DNA of 37,295 bases from Candidatus Bathyarchaeota archaeon (GTDB lineage: Archaea > Thermoproteota > Bathyarchaeia > TCS64). Of this stretch, positions 7,313 to 15,207 are shown piece by piece. Numbering within the stretch: position 1 is the stretch's first letter; every line of letters starts with the position of its first letter. The notes under the pieces are model-generated. The model searched no databases, was not told the DNA's origin, and saw only the letters and a list, made by a program, of their open reading frames with translations. The stretch covers positions 1 through 37,295 of the forward strand of contig JAOZHP010000080.1 in the NCBI GenBank assembly GCA_026014815.1. The letters run 5' to 3'. Made by a program: the position numbers and the translations under genes.

Positions 7313-8878
7313 TCAAGACCTTAGAACATGCCCAGCTCTTGCACCCGTGAACAGTCCGTCCTTGACCGTGATTCTGCCGTTCACTAATACATGGTGGATT
7401 CCCTCGGGGTGTCTCCTCGGGTCTATGTATGTGGCCGTGTCGTTGATGGTGTCAGGGTCGAATATGGTCACGTCCGCGTGGTACCCAGTCTTAAGCAACC
7501 CTCTTTTCTCCAACCGGAATACCTGAGCCGGATAACCAGTCATGCGTCTCACAGCTTCCTCTAACCCAACGACTCCTTTCCTCACGTATCGTCCAAGAAC
7601 CCTCGGGAAGGCCCCGTATGCGCGGGGATGAGGCGTCCCAAGCAGCAAACCATCCGTGCACGTCATCCCGAGGGGATGAGCCATTATTCGCTCGATATCT
7701 TCCTCACTCATAGTGAAGGAGGCCATAGATGCCTGGTTCGCCTCCTCCAAGACGATGTCGATGAGTGAGTCTATCTCTGATTGTCCTCTTTTCTTGGCTA
7801 TCGCAGCCAGCGACAACCCTTCGAGTTCCTTATTCATCTCTGACTCCACATACGTGACTAGGACTTTTTCCCATCCCGTAGCTCGACCTGTTTGCAGTCT
7901 TTCACTATACTCGGATACTACCTTCAAACGAGTTGATGCATCACTAAGCCTCTCCAGAAGCTTCTCAACGCCGCCTTCATGAACCCAAGCTGGGAGAAGG
8001 CTGCTGAGGAAAGTACTCCCAGCCGTGTATGGGTACTGGTCATAAGAGACCTTGATGCCCTGCTCGGATGCTTCCTCTAGCCGCTTCAATGATTTCTTTG
8101 ATTTCCCCCAGTTGGCTTCGCCACCAGCCTTGAAATGACTGATATGAACATGTACTCCCGACTCCCTACCGATCCCCAGGACCTCCTCCATGCTCTCAAG
8201 GAGCTGGTCTCCCTCGTTCCGCATATGAACGACGAATACTCCATCATGTTCAGCGGTGACTTTGCATAGCTCCGATAACTCAGGAGCCTTAGAGTAGACA
8301 CATGGAGCGTAGATGAGGCCGGTGCTGAGCCCTCTGGCTCCCTGTTCGAGACTCTCCGCTAAAAGAACCTTCATAGCCGATAGCTCCTCCGGTTCCGGAT
8401 CCCTGTTATTCATTCCCATCGCTAGAAGCCGGAGGTTACCGTGCCCCACTAGGCTCGCGACATTGACCGCGGGCTCAGCGTCTTGGACTCTATTGAGGTA
8501 CTCATTGAAGCTGTTCCATGTCCATTCGATGGGTGGGTCTCCGTTGAGGCCTGAGAGATATTTCCTCCACTCATCTTTCACGTCGTCTCTGATGGGTGCT
8601 TCCCCTAGCCCGTCCTGCCCTACGATCTCGGTGGTTATTCCCTGCATTACCTTGGCTCTGGCCTCGGGCTCATGTATCAGGAACAGGTCTGAGTGGCTGT
8701 GAGTGTCGATGAAGCCGGGTGCAACGACGAGGCTTGTGGCATCTAGTACCATGGCTGCATCCTCGTCGATGTCTCCTATTTGCGATATTGTTCCGTCTTT
8801 TATCGCGACATCTCCAAGGTATCCGGGGCTTCCTGAACCATCTATGATCCTTCCTCCCTTGACCAGAACATCATACAT
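7313..8878 (-). CDS. N-acyl-D-amino-acid deacylase family amidohydrolase
   Basis: A 521-aa amidohydrolase like D-aminoacylase / N-acyl-D-glutamate deacylase, which frees D-amino acids from N-acylated forms. Seen: the N-terminal KGGRIIDGSGSPG beta domain, metal site FIDTHSHSD with H60 and H62, HISHFKAGG, and YDQYPYTAGST. The usual VxGNCG loop, whose Cys bridges the metal in classical enzymes, reads VGQDGLGEAP (Asp in place of Cys), so it belongs to a Cys-less branch with uncertain substrate. Its presence fits the racemases at 2-4 kb and the peptidases at 16-19 kb. Confidence 0.85.
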   Translation of the reverse strand: MYDVLVKGGRIIDGSGSPGYLGDVAIKDGTISQIGDIDEDAAMVLDATSLVVAPGFIDTHSHSDLFLIHEPEARAKVMQGITTEIVGQDGLGEAPIRDDVKDEWRKYLSGLNGDPPIEWTWNSFNEYLNRVQDAEPAVNVASLVGHGNLRLLAMGMNNRDPEPEELSAMKVLLAESLEQGARGLSTGLIYAPCVYSKAPELSELCKVTAEHDGVFVVHMRNEGDQLLESMEEVLGIGRESGVHVHISHFKAGGEANWGKSKKSLKRLEEASEQGIKVSYDQYPYTAGSTFLSSLLPAWVHEGGVEKLLERLSDASTRLKVVSEYSERLQTGRATGWEKVLVTYVESEMNKELEGLSLAAIAKKRGQSEIDSLIDIVLEEANQASMASFTMSEEDIERIMAHPLGMTCTDGLLLGTPHPRAYGAFPRVLGRYVRKGVVGLEEAVRRMTGYPAQVFRLEKRGLLKTGYHADVTIFDPDTINDTATYIDPRRHPEGIHHVLVNGRITVKDGLFTGARAGHVLRS

Positions 8879-8967
8879 ACTGAAAAAACAGTTCCCGGAT
8901 GTTATAAGACTACATCACCAGTATGCACCGAAATAACACAGATTTCTAGAGGTCGAACCCCAGAAAC

Positions 8968-8977
8968 CATTTAAACT
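8968..8977 (+). promoter_or_regulatory. TATA box of the EF-Tu-domain gene
   Basis: CATTTAAACT is centred about 25 bases before the ATG at 8997, with an A-rich BRE-like GAAAC just before it. This spacing implies transcription starting at or next to the start codon (leaderless). Confidence 0.55.
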
Positions 8978-8996
8978 CAGCCGGTAATTTTTACCC

Positions 8997-9251
8997 ATGG
9001 CAGAAGAGTTAGTAAAAATTGGAGATGTAAGTCACTACTATACTAACATCGAGGTCGCTGTCGTTGAGATTACTGACACGTTGAAGGTCGGCGACAAGAT
9101 AACTGTGAAAGGAGCCACAACCGAGTTCACTCAACTGGTAAAATCAATGCAGATAGAGCATGAAGAAGTCAAAGAAGCCCACAAAGGAGATTCCATCGGA
9201 CTACAAGTGAAGGACAGAGTCCGAAAAGGAGACCTAGTCTACAGAACATAG
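8997..9251 (+). CDS. Translation elongation factor-like (EF-Tu domain 2) protein
   Basis: An 84-aa protein that is one beta-barrel like EF-Tu domain 2 with no GTPase domain. Runs such as VEITDTLKVGDKITVKG and HKGDSIGLQVKDRVRKGDLVY are the diagnostic barrel strands. Similar stand-alone proteins are annotated in many archaea and bacteria as elongation factor-like, with unknown function. A TATA box is placed for a leaderless message. It is short but full length for this class. Confidence 0.8.
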   Translation: MAEELVKIGDVSHYYTNIEVAVVEITDTLKVGDKITVKGATTEFTQLVKSMQIEHEEVKEAHKGDSIGLQVKDRVRKGDLVYRT

Positions 9252-9302
9252 TAAACCATTATTTCACAATCTAGATACCTGAATCTTCTTCTGAAAAATA
9301 GC

Positions 9303-9434
9303 ATGAGGCAATGCAGTGTCTTCCATGACGGCCAAGAGATTCTTGTAGGCGAGAAACTCCTAATGCCAGAGAGATTCTGCGATGTCGCGTGGAGAAACTT
9401 TTACAACAACATAAGGACAATAGAAAGAAACTAG
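9303..9434 (+). CDS. 43-aa TIGR04076-like short protein
   Basis: A 43-codon frame whose middle, GEKLLMPERFCDVAW followed by an aromatic-rich helix, resembles the core of TIGR04076 proteins (typically MPEGFCPWAW). Those proteins are about 90-100 aa. Here the N-terminal strand and the C-terminal half are missing, so this is a short relative or a decayed copy. ATG is at 9303. The stop interlocks with that of the convergent YfiT-like gene: CTAG at 9431-9434 serves as TAG on both strands. Confidence 0.5.
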   Translation: MRQCSVFHDGQEILVGEKLLMPERFCDVAWRNFYNNIRTIERN

Positions 9435-9955
9435 CTCCAGCACATCCGTACCCGCAGACCAGTTATCTGAGCGGTGTGATGCCGACAGTGCCACGAGTAC
9501 CCCCCGATATTCTCCTCGATAGTGACGACGCCAGACTCGGGGTGAATGAAGGTGCGTTTCATATCTACATCAGATAGCGATCTTAGGAACATCACCCAGC
9601 GGACATGTAACGAGTCCAACAACGCCAAGGATAATTCAACCGGGGCAGTGCGTGCATCGATTAGCTCCGCCCATTCGGATTGCTCCCAGACCTTGACGGT
9701 GGGCTCATCCTCTGTGGCAGCCAGCTTGAACCGTATATAGCTGTTGATGTTGCTGTCGCAGAGGTGGTGTACTATCTGGCGTACCGTCCATCCACCGTCT
9801 CGGTACGGCGTATCCAGTTGCGCCTCAGATAGATTTTCCACTGCGGCTCTTAGAAGCTTCGGGGCGTCTTCGATGTCCTTTATCCAGCTTTTTCTTCGCT
9901 GGGGGGTCATCTCGCCTTCTAGCTCTCCGCGCCCAATTGGGTACCGAATATCCAT
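9431..9955 (-). CDS. YfiT-like DinB-superfamily protein
   Basis: Starts MDIRYPIGRGE and matches Bacillus YfiT along its length: DTPYRDGGWTVRQIVHHLCDS in the first half and the C-terminal SWHCRHHTAQI. The His of VHH and the CRHH pair are the metal ligands of the four-helix DinB fold. YfiT is a putative metal-dependent hydrolase or thiol transferase. The ATG at 9955 is preferred over one 8 codons upstream because it matches the family's N-terminus; TTATGTAAAAT near 9990 is a possible TATA box. About 174 aa, complete. Confidence 0.85.
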   Translation of the reverse strand: MDIRYPIGRGELEGEMTPQRRKSWIKDIEDAPKLLRAAVENLSEAQLDTPYRDGGWTVRQIVHHLCDSNINSYIRFKLAATEDEPTVKVWEQSEWAELIDARTAPVELSLALLDSLHVRWVMFLRSLSDVDMKRTFIHPESGVVTIEENIGGYSWHCRHHTAQITGLRVRMCWS

Positions 9956-10039
9956 GACAATCAACAACCAGCTATGCACAATGTACTATTTTACATAAAC
10001 GAGGAGAAAAGAAAAATCAATTACAAAATAATTAGAGCA

Positions 10040-10387
10040 TCACTTCTTTGACACTCTTTCTAGATAGTCCTCACGTGGAGGCGCAAACGCCTCGATGAGA
10101 ACAGCTGGCTTGTCTCCCGTAGCATCAAAATTGTGGGCAGCGTTAGGGGGAACAAGGAACGTGGCCTGTGCCTCCATCTCCCTAGTCTCGCCATCGATAA
10201 ACAAGATGCCTTTTCCTTCGATCAGATACCCGATCTGTTCATGGGGGTGACTGTGTGGCGGAGTGGGGAGGCCGGGCTCTATAGTATTGATCATCATCAT
10301 GCATTTCTCCCCTGACATCAGTATCTCTCCCTTTCTTCCTTTCACTGTCTCAAGACGTGATGCGTCCTCTCTCTTAATTATCTTCAT
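10040..10387 (-). CDS. Small cupin protein
   Basis: A 115-aa cupin. The metal site is HSHPHEQ with H45, H47 and E50, then GEGILFIDGE-type strands (here GKGILFIDGE) and H85 in PNAAHNF. The start, MKIIKREDA, follows closely on an A+T-rich promoter. It belongs to the one-domain cupins often described as sugar- or sensor-type; no substrate can be given. It is the second of five cupin-type loci (one of them dead) in the window. Confidence 0.85.
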   Translation of the reverse strand: MKIIKREDASRLETVKGRKGEILMSGEKCMMMINTIEPGLPTPPHSHPHEQIGYLIEGKGILFIDGETREMEAQATFLVPPNAAHNFDATGDKPAVLIEAFAPPREDYLERVSKK

Positions 10388-10456
10388 AGAATCAAGTATT
10401 ACTCGGAGAATCAGTTAAAAACAGTTTTCAGCTAGAGAAGCAGGTAAAAAAATATA

Positions 10457-11059
10457 TTATTCAGGTTTTCCCTGTCGGCTGTTATACACTAGGCTATTCT
10501 GTTCAGCAAAGTTATGGAATACTCTGCAAGCCTTCTCACGTAGAACGTCATCAATGACCTCTATGCCGCGTTTTCTCAGCTCAGCAGCCCATTCGGGGTG
10601 ATGGGGCCCCTCATCAAAACCGGTTATATCCTCCAGCTCGGGACCACTGCCGGCAACAGCCAGTGACCGGATGCCGCTCCAGATGACCGCGCCGTAACAC
10701 ATCACGCATGGCAACCAGTTTACAACCAACTGATACGCCGGCAGTTCAGGTCCACCGAGATCATATGTGCCCAGCTTCTTCTGTGCTAATGATAACGCCA
10801 TTATCTCAGCGTGAGCGGAAGAACAACAGGTTGGCAACACACGATTCACTCCAATAACCACCAATTTACCTGTGTCTCGCTCAAATACCCCAGCCGCGAA
10901 CGGGCCGCCTGTACCATTATCGATGTTCAGCTGAGAGAACCGGATCACCGCTTCCATGCGGTCCTTGATTGACGGAAAATACTCTGGCATCCGTTTGAGT
11001 TCGTCTATTGCCCAGTTGGGCAGAGTCAAAGTAAAGTCTTGAATACTCAATTTAATCAC
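10457..11059 (-). CDS. Cytidine/guanine deaminase-family zinc enzyme
   Basis: A 200-aa nucleoside/base deaminase (CMP/dCMP deaminase superfamily). The zinc site is complete: H83-A-E85 (SAHAEIMAL) with the proton-shuttling Glu, and P117-C118-xx-C121 (LPCVMCYGAV). The C-terminus with TGFDEGPHHPEW resembles guanine deaminase-like or nucleoside deaminase proteins. It would hydrolytically remove an amino group from a purine or pyrimidine ring in the cytoplasm. The start is GTG at 11059. The gene next upstream on the same strand is an Lrp/AsnC regulator, 81 bases away. Confidence 0.8.
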   Translation of the reverse strand: MIKLSIQDFTLTLPNWAIDELKRMPEYFPSIKDRMEAVIRFSQLNIDNGTGGPFAAGVFERDTGKLVVIGVNRVLPTCCSSAHAEIMALSLAQKKLGTYDLGGPELPAYQLVVNWLPCVMCYGAVIWSGIRSLAVAGSGPELEDITGFDEGPHHPEWAAELRKRGIEVIDDVLREKACRVFHNFAEQNSLVYNSRQGKPE

Positions 11060-11140
11060 TAAACCTGAAATTCTCCTGAATGAAGTGCTGGTTAAAGATA
11101 TTTTAATGTGGATATATTCAAGGTAAAGAAGATTGTAGTA

Positions 11141-11572
11141 TTAGATGTTGCTTACGATGGGTTTACCCAGTATCTCTGCCTCAATGAAGTTGACACAGTG
11201 GTAATACCTGAAGGCATCGATGTTATGTTCTAGAATCTCGTCGCTCTCGCCATAGACAAGAACACGGAGATTAGATTTACCCATAGCCCTGAAACCCATC
11301 AGCACCCATGGAAGAGACTCAAGCATAGCAAGGCACTCGTCCCAGTTCTCCTCACTCTTGACTTCCAGTCCAAGCATCGCCATTTTGCCGCCTTGTTTCT
11401 TGATATTCACACGGGCACTCATAATGACGAGGTCTTCACTGACCATTCTCTGTATACGGTTTCTCACGGTGGCACGTGACAACCCAAGAGTGTCCGCCAT
11501 ACTAGCATAGGACATCCTAACATCAGTCTTGAGAAGCTTGATGATCGTGAGATCCCTTTCATCTAGAGGCAT
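11141..11572 (-). CDS. Lrp/AsnC-family transcription regulator
   Basis: A 143-aa protein with an N-terminal winged helix-turn-helix: DERDLTIIKLLKTDVRMSYA, then LGLSRATVRNRIQRMVSEDLV for residues about 27-47. An AsnC/RAM effector-binding domain fills the rest. Such regulators sense amino acids and bind as dimers or octamers to palindromes near promoters. It precedes the deaminase gene on the same strand. Whether it binds the palindromes at 823-902 is unknown. An A+T-rich promoter region lies in 11573-11680. Confidence 0.9.
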   Translation of the reverse strand: MPLDERDLTIIKLLKTDVRMSYASMADTLGLSRATVRNRIQRMVSEDLVIMSARVNIKKQGGKMAMLGLEVKSEENWDECLAMLESLPWVLMGFRAMGKSNLRVLVYGESDEILEHNIDAFRYYHCVNFIEAEILGKPIVSNI

Positions 11573-11734
11573 TGTGATTCTCTGAAATTGTTTTTACTAA
11601 GCTATATGTGTTACCAATTGTAAAGAAAAGTTCATATAATTTTTCACATTATGATAATCTTTTTCGTTGTCTAAAAAATAAAGTAATTGGGCCACGCCTC
11701 CTCTCAGAGAGTGATCCCGTTGCTTGGTTAAGGC

Positions 11735-11899
11735 TTAGTACCTTGGTGGCCTGTGCTTTGCGAAGCATTCTTTGCAGTATACTGGACGTCCCTCGGTTGG
11801 TTTGAATGGGACCTCGCATTCCTCGCCACAGTCAGAACAGATTGTCTTGTGCATCTCTCTGGGGCCGCGGTCGTAACTGCGCCTCTCTCTATAACCCAT
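11735..11899 (-). CDS. CxxC-x17-CxxC zinc-ribbon micro-protein
   Basis: A 54-aa protein starting MGYRERRSYDRG. C21-xx-C24 (CSDC) and C42-xx-C45 (CKEC) are separated by exactly 17 residues, with CEVPFKPTEGRPVYC between. This is the TIGR04272 CxxC-x17-CxxC domain. An Arg-rich N-terminus suggests nucleic-acid contact. GGAG lies about 8-11 bases before the ATG on the minus strand. Many archaea carry it; function unknown, presumably a zinc-binding RNA/DNA-associated protein. Confidence 0.8.
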   Translation of the reverse strand: MGYRERRSYDRGPREMHKTICSDCGEECEVPFKPTEGRPVYCKECFAKHRPPRY

Positions 11900-12104
11900 A
11901 ACTTTCACTCCTTCTTTACGGCTATACTTAGAATATTAAGAAACCCTATTCTTCGTACGTTCACTTAGCCCCATGACAAGTTTTTAAATCTATGTATTGT
12001 TACGAAAAATAATAACTTAACAGGATAAAATAGGCAAGATTAAGGATCAACACTAGATGATTATCCATCAAAACTTGCTTCGCCAAACATGGTCCATAAA
12101 ACCC

Positions 12105-12112
12105 CTATAAAC
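12105..12112 (+). promoter_or_regulatory. TATA-like box before the cupin gene
   Basis: CTATAAAC lies about 33 bases before the ATG at 12141. The remainder of 11900-12140 shows A+T-rich sequence and no other gene. Confidence 0.45.
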
Positions 12113-12140
12113 AATGCTTCATAACCTAACTTGATGCATA

Positions 12141-12449
12141 ATGGTGAAAGTAGAAAACCTTGAAACCCTTGTCAAGTACCAGCAGGGATCAGTTGTAAGC
12201 AGGACACTAATCGACAAGAATATAGGCACAGTAACACTCTTTGCCTTCGATAAGGACGAGGGGCTAAGCGAGCACACAGCCCCATACGACGCCCTCGTAT
12301 ACGTCTACGATGGAGAAGCGAACATAACCATCTCAGGACAAGACTACAAAGTAAGTAAGGGCGAGACAATAATCATGCCAGCTGACGACCCTCACGCATT
12401 GAAGGCGTTAACACCCTTCAAGATGCTGCTTGTAATGATCAAAGCATAG
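12141..12449 (+). CDS. Small cupin protein
   Basis: A 102-aa cupin, complete. GLSEHTAPYDALVYVYDGEA gives H45 and D50 in the first motif, and MPADDPHALKAL gives H85 in the second, so the metal site is partly atypical (Asp where Glu is common). Similar one-domain cupins are frequent in anaerobes. It is convergent with a decayed cupin on the other strand (12486-12651). The stop is TAG. Confidence 0.85.
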   Translation: MVKVENLETLVKYQQGSVVSRTLIDKNIGTVTLFAFDKDEGLSEHTAPYDALVYVYDGEANITISGQDYKVSKGETIIMPADDPHALKALTPFKMLLVMIKA

Positions 12450-12485
12450 TTCCCATTCTTTCGATTGAAACGTGGGTTATTTTAC

Positions 12486-12651
12486 TCACACTTTTGCTCC
12501 TATCATCAATAAAATCGTCGGCTTATGGGTCGTATTCACAAAACCATGAGGCATCTTTACAGACAGAAACACGGCGTCACCGACCTTGACCGTTTCTTTC
12601 TCGCCGCCCACCTGAATGATACCCTCCCGCAAAGAACAAAGTAGAAAAGAT
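12486..12651 (-). pseudogene. Broken cupin remnant
   Basis: Reading the minus strand, one frame ends in EGIIQVGGEKETVKVGDAVF, KMPHGFVNTTHKPTILLM and a stop, which is the C-terminal half of a cupin barrel. The immediately preceding strand, DLFYFVL, lies in another frame, so a frameshift separates them around 12620-12630. No N-terminal half with the first metal motif follows upstream. It is a decayed gene lying between two intact ones. Confidence 0.65.
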
Positions 12652-12685
12652 CGATAAACTGCTAAACGAGTAAACCACTTTTTCT

Positions 12686-13339
12686 TTAATATCTTGGGCG
12701 AGACGCTTGGTTAAAGGACTGCTCGATGTGCTTGTTGGCGTCACTGAATACTGGTGATCCGTGTCCGGCGAGCATCACTTCTACGTCAAGCTTGTTCATC
12801 TTTTCAAGTGAGCCGATGATAGCTTCAAGGCTCCCGCTCTCCCCGTCATACCTTCCATAGTTTCCGTCGGGGAAAACTGTGTCACCGCTAAACAGAATCT
12901 TCTTTTCCTTGTTGTATAGACACATGCTGCCTGATGTGTGCCCGGGAGTCCAGTATACCTCCAGTGGCCAGAGCTCAGTCTCGATGATATCCCCCTCGTT
13001 GACCTTGACCAACAACTCCCCGAACCTATAGGCAATGTACTGAGTGTCCTTCTCGTGGACGTAGATCTTGGGGCTCGCCCTCTCCAGAATAATGAATGCA
13101 CCCATCGCGTGGTCATGATGTGCGTGGGTGAGAATTACTTTGCTCACGTTCTCCGGTTTTATTCCTAGCTCCTCTAATTGGGGCCAGACTGGGTTTGTAC
13201 GATTGCCGACACCTGTGTCAATAACGGTGGCTTTCTCCTTTCCCACCACATAGATGTTGCTACAAAGTCCCTCACCCACGATGAGATGAACATCCTTCAG
13301 TACATCGCTGTATTGGCCTAGATCGTATATCTGGGGCAT
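12686..13339 (-). CDS. Metallo-beta-lactamase-fold hydrolase
   Basis: A 217-aa MBL-fold protein of the glyoxalase-II-like type. The metal motif is THAHHDHAMG with H72, H74, D76 and H77. GHTSGSMCLY gives the next His, LFSGDT the bridging Asp, and AGHGSP the last His. The C-terminus lacks the extra domain of classic glyoxalase II. It probably hydrolyses a thioester or similar; the substrate is not visible. Its stop lies next to the broken cupin, and the zinc/membrane protein gene follows upstream on the same strand after 43 bases. Confidence 0.85.
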   Translation of the reverse strand: MPQIYDLGQYSDVLKDVHLIVGEGLCSNIYVVGKEKATVIDTGVGNRTNPVWPQLEELGIKPENVSKVILTHAHHDHAMGAFIILERASPKIYVHEKDTQYIAYRFGELLVKVNEGDIIETELWPLEVYWTPGHTSGSMCLYNKEKKILFSGDTVFPDGNYGRYDGESGSLEAIIGSLEKMNKLDVEVMLAGHGSPVFSDANKHIEQSFNQASRPRY

Positions 13340-13382
13340 GAATAATCGGAGAACCTGTTAGAGTAATGGGTTATAATTGTTG

Positions 13383-14042
13383 CTAGTAATCCTTCTGAAG
13401 CCGCACCTTGACTACTAGGAAGCTGTCCTCATAGTCACTCTCCACTGAGTCTACGTGAAAGTTCTCTGGTAGAGAATAGGTTTTCCTGAAGTCCTTGTCC
13501 TTTGAGCTGAGAAGCACTATCACGTCATACTCATCCATGATGTAGATACTGTCCTTCAGACCGCCAGGCACTTCAGTTGTAACTATGTATTCCAAGGTCT
13601 CAGTCACGCTTGTACCAGACACCGTGGCGTCATGTAAAGTATAGATCCCTGGCGCCCAGTCGCTGTCACCGTTTTTTCTCATCATCACGAGGACAGGTAG
13701 AAGGCTGCTGAGGCTGAACATGGCAAAGAACATAAGGCTCATCAGGAAAGCTGCGGTGTTATTTATGTTCTGGAAGATGAATGGGAAGAATATGATCGTG
13801 GCGTCTGTTGTGGGTATGAGAGTCCATGAAGTCACCAAGATGCCCATCATCATTACCATGAATCCCGCTATCAGGTAGACTGGGTTTTTGAGTGGGTTTA
13901 TCCTTTGCAGAGTGCTTTTCCCCGTGCATTTAACGCACGCGTCAGCGTCTACGTCGTAGCATTGATCACAGATGAAGCTCCCGCACCTGCTGCAGAGAAT
14001 GTCTGCGCCGTCTCTTCCGCATTGATTGCACTTTCTTGCCAT
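13383..14042 (-). CDS. Membrane protein with N-terminal double zinc finger
   Basis: A 219-aa protein. The first 40 residues carry eight Cys in pairs (C5/C8, C17/C20, C25/C28, C36/C39), a B-box/RING-like cross-brace. Two hydrophobic spans follow at about 53-78 and 90-118, then a C-terminal soluble domain rich in beta strands. No named family is recognised. It sits 9 bases downstream of the DUF131 gene on the same strand and near the nuclease-like gene, forming a small archaeal-type cluster, perhaps a membrane-associated quality-control or sensor unit. Confidence 0.7.
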   Translation of the reverse strand: MARKCNQCGRDGADILCSRCGSFICDQCYDVDADACVKCTGKSTLQRINPLKNPVYLIAGFMVMMMGILVTSWTLIPTTDATIIFFPFIFQNINNTAAFLMSLMFFAMFSLSSLLPVLVMMRKNGDSDWAPGIYTLHDATVSGTSVTETLEYIVTTEVPGGLKDSIYIMDEYDVIVLLSSKDKDFRKTYSLPENFHVDSVESDYEDSFLVVKVRLQKDY

Positions 14043-14051
14043 GTCGCCTGT

Positions 14052-14300
14052 TTAACATCCGAGTATGTCTGGTCTGATTTCCTTTGTCAGTATGAAGAGC
14101 ATCATTATTGCTGTTGCTCCGAGGGCTGCAACTATCCATTTACGGCTGCCCCCAACGATTATTGGGATCGTTCCGAAGAAGATGACGCCTTCATCCTTCT
14201 CCTCAACTTCACCGGGTCGAGCACGCAGGCTCTGATAAACCATCAATACGCCTAACAGCGTCAACGTGAAGCCCAGCATCAGTAAACCGGAAATTTCCAT
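14052..14300 (-). CDS. DUF131/TIGR00304 family membrane protein
   Basis: An 82-aa archaeal membrane protein with two helices: residues 4-23 (GLLMLGFTLTLLGVLMVY) and 57-75. Between them is an acidic loop followed by GVIFFGTIPIIVGGSRK, the diagnostic DUF131 stretch. Function unknown. It is 9 bases upstream of the zinc/membrane protein and 48 bases downstream of the nuclease-like gene on the same strand, so the three are probably one transcript. Confidence 0.8.
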   Translation of the reverse strand: MEISGLLMLGFTLTLLGVLMVYQSLRARPGEVEEKDEGVIFFGTIPIIVGGSRKWIVAALGATAIMMLFILTKEIRPDILGC

Positions 14301-14348
14301 CGAGTGCCCTCCCCGTATTGCCCGGACGCCGTTTCTTAAACCTTACTA

Positions 14349-14984
14349 CTACACGGACCAGAGAGCTGCCTTTCCCATGTACTCGTTGACCTCCCACTCT
14401 CTGACAGCGGCCTTGTCAACGTTCACAATGTAGATGCTATGGAGGCGCGCGTTCCTGATCTCCTCCAAGGTGACTGGGGGGTTACGATAATACTGATCAC
14501 ACATGGACTTGATGTAGAGGACCTCCTCTTCGGTCCGGTAACGCGGGGGCTTCACCAGACTGGCGGGTATCTGCATAATATAGAATGGCGTGCCGGCCAA
14601 GATGAACTTGTTAGCGAAAGCGCTGTACCTGGTAATCTTGCTGGAGACTCTGGCGCGGAGATAACTCAGTGGGTCCAACGCGTGGTCCGGTGGCACGAAG
14701 CCTGTCTCCACCTCCACGATAAGGCTGCCGAGTCCCTTCTGCGCGTAGATATCTGTGCTTAAACCGTTGACGTCGTACTCGATGTTAACATCGAAACCGT
14801 TCTGCACAAGGTACTTGGCGCAGATAAGCTCCATGACGCTGTGATTGATCTTTACCTGGTTTTTATGGTACTTGGCCAAGAGGTCTTCTCTGAGAACCAT
14901 GATCTTGTCGTATTCTTTGGGGGTTAGCTCGTCTTCGAATTTCTTGATGACGATGTCGATGTCCCTGATGAATTTGTTTCCCAT
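14349..14984 (-). CDS. Conserved archaeal protein, probable PD-(D/E)XK nuclease fold
   Basis: A 211-aa protein. A helical N-terminus leads to CAKYLVQNGFDVNIEYDV, then STDIYAQKGLGSLIVEVETGF. A Glu, an Asp after a strand, and an E-x-E in the next strand recall PD-(D/E)XK nucleases (VRR or Holliday-type core), though the usual lysine is not clear. ATG at 14984 is preferred over a GTG 8 codons upstream; GAGG lies about 12 bases before it. It is the first gene of the cluster with DUF131 and the zinc/membrane protein. Nuclease activity is a guess from the motif order. Confidence 0.5.
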   Translation of the reverse strand: MGNKFIRDIDIVIKKFEDELTPKEYDKIMVLREDLLAKYHKNQVKINHSVMELICAKYLVQNGFDVNIEYDVNGLSTDIYAQKGLGSLIVEVETGFVPPDHALDPLSYLRARVSSKITRYSAFANKFILAGTPFYIMQIPASLVKPPRYRTEEEVLYIKSMCDQYYRNPPVTLEEIRNARLHSIYIVNVDKAAVREWEVNEYMGKAALWSV

Positions 14985-15207
14985 AGCTGGTTGTCCTCGA
15001 AGTTTCACCCATCCAGCGAATCCCCACTAAAAACACTGTGCTGGGTAGCGTTCCTACATAGGACAATTCTGTTTTAATAGAATAATCTTTCGTTTTTTGT
15101 TTTGTTTACGGAAATAATCAGTTAGGGTTGACGGTAAAACGCACAAAAAGATGCAAACTTTGCTGATGTAACGCCAGATGCACTTTTAACTCGGCTACAT
15201 CACAATC

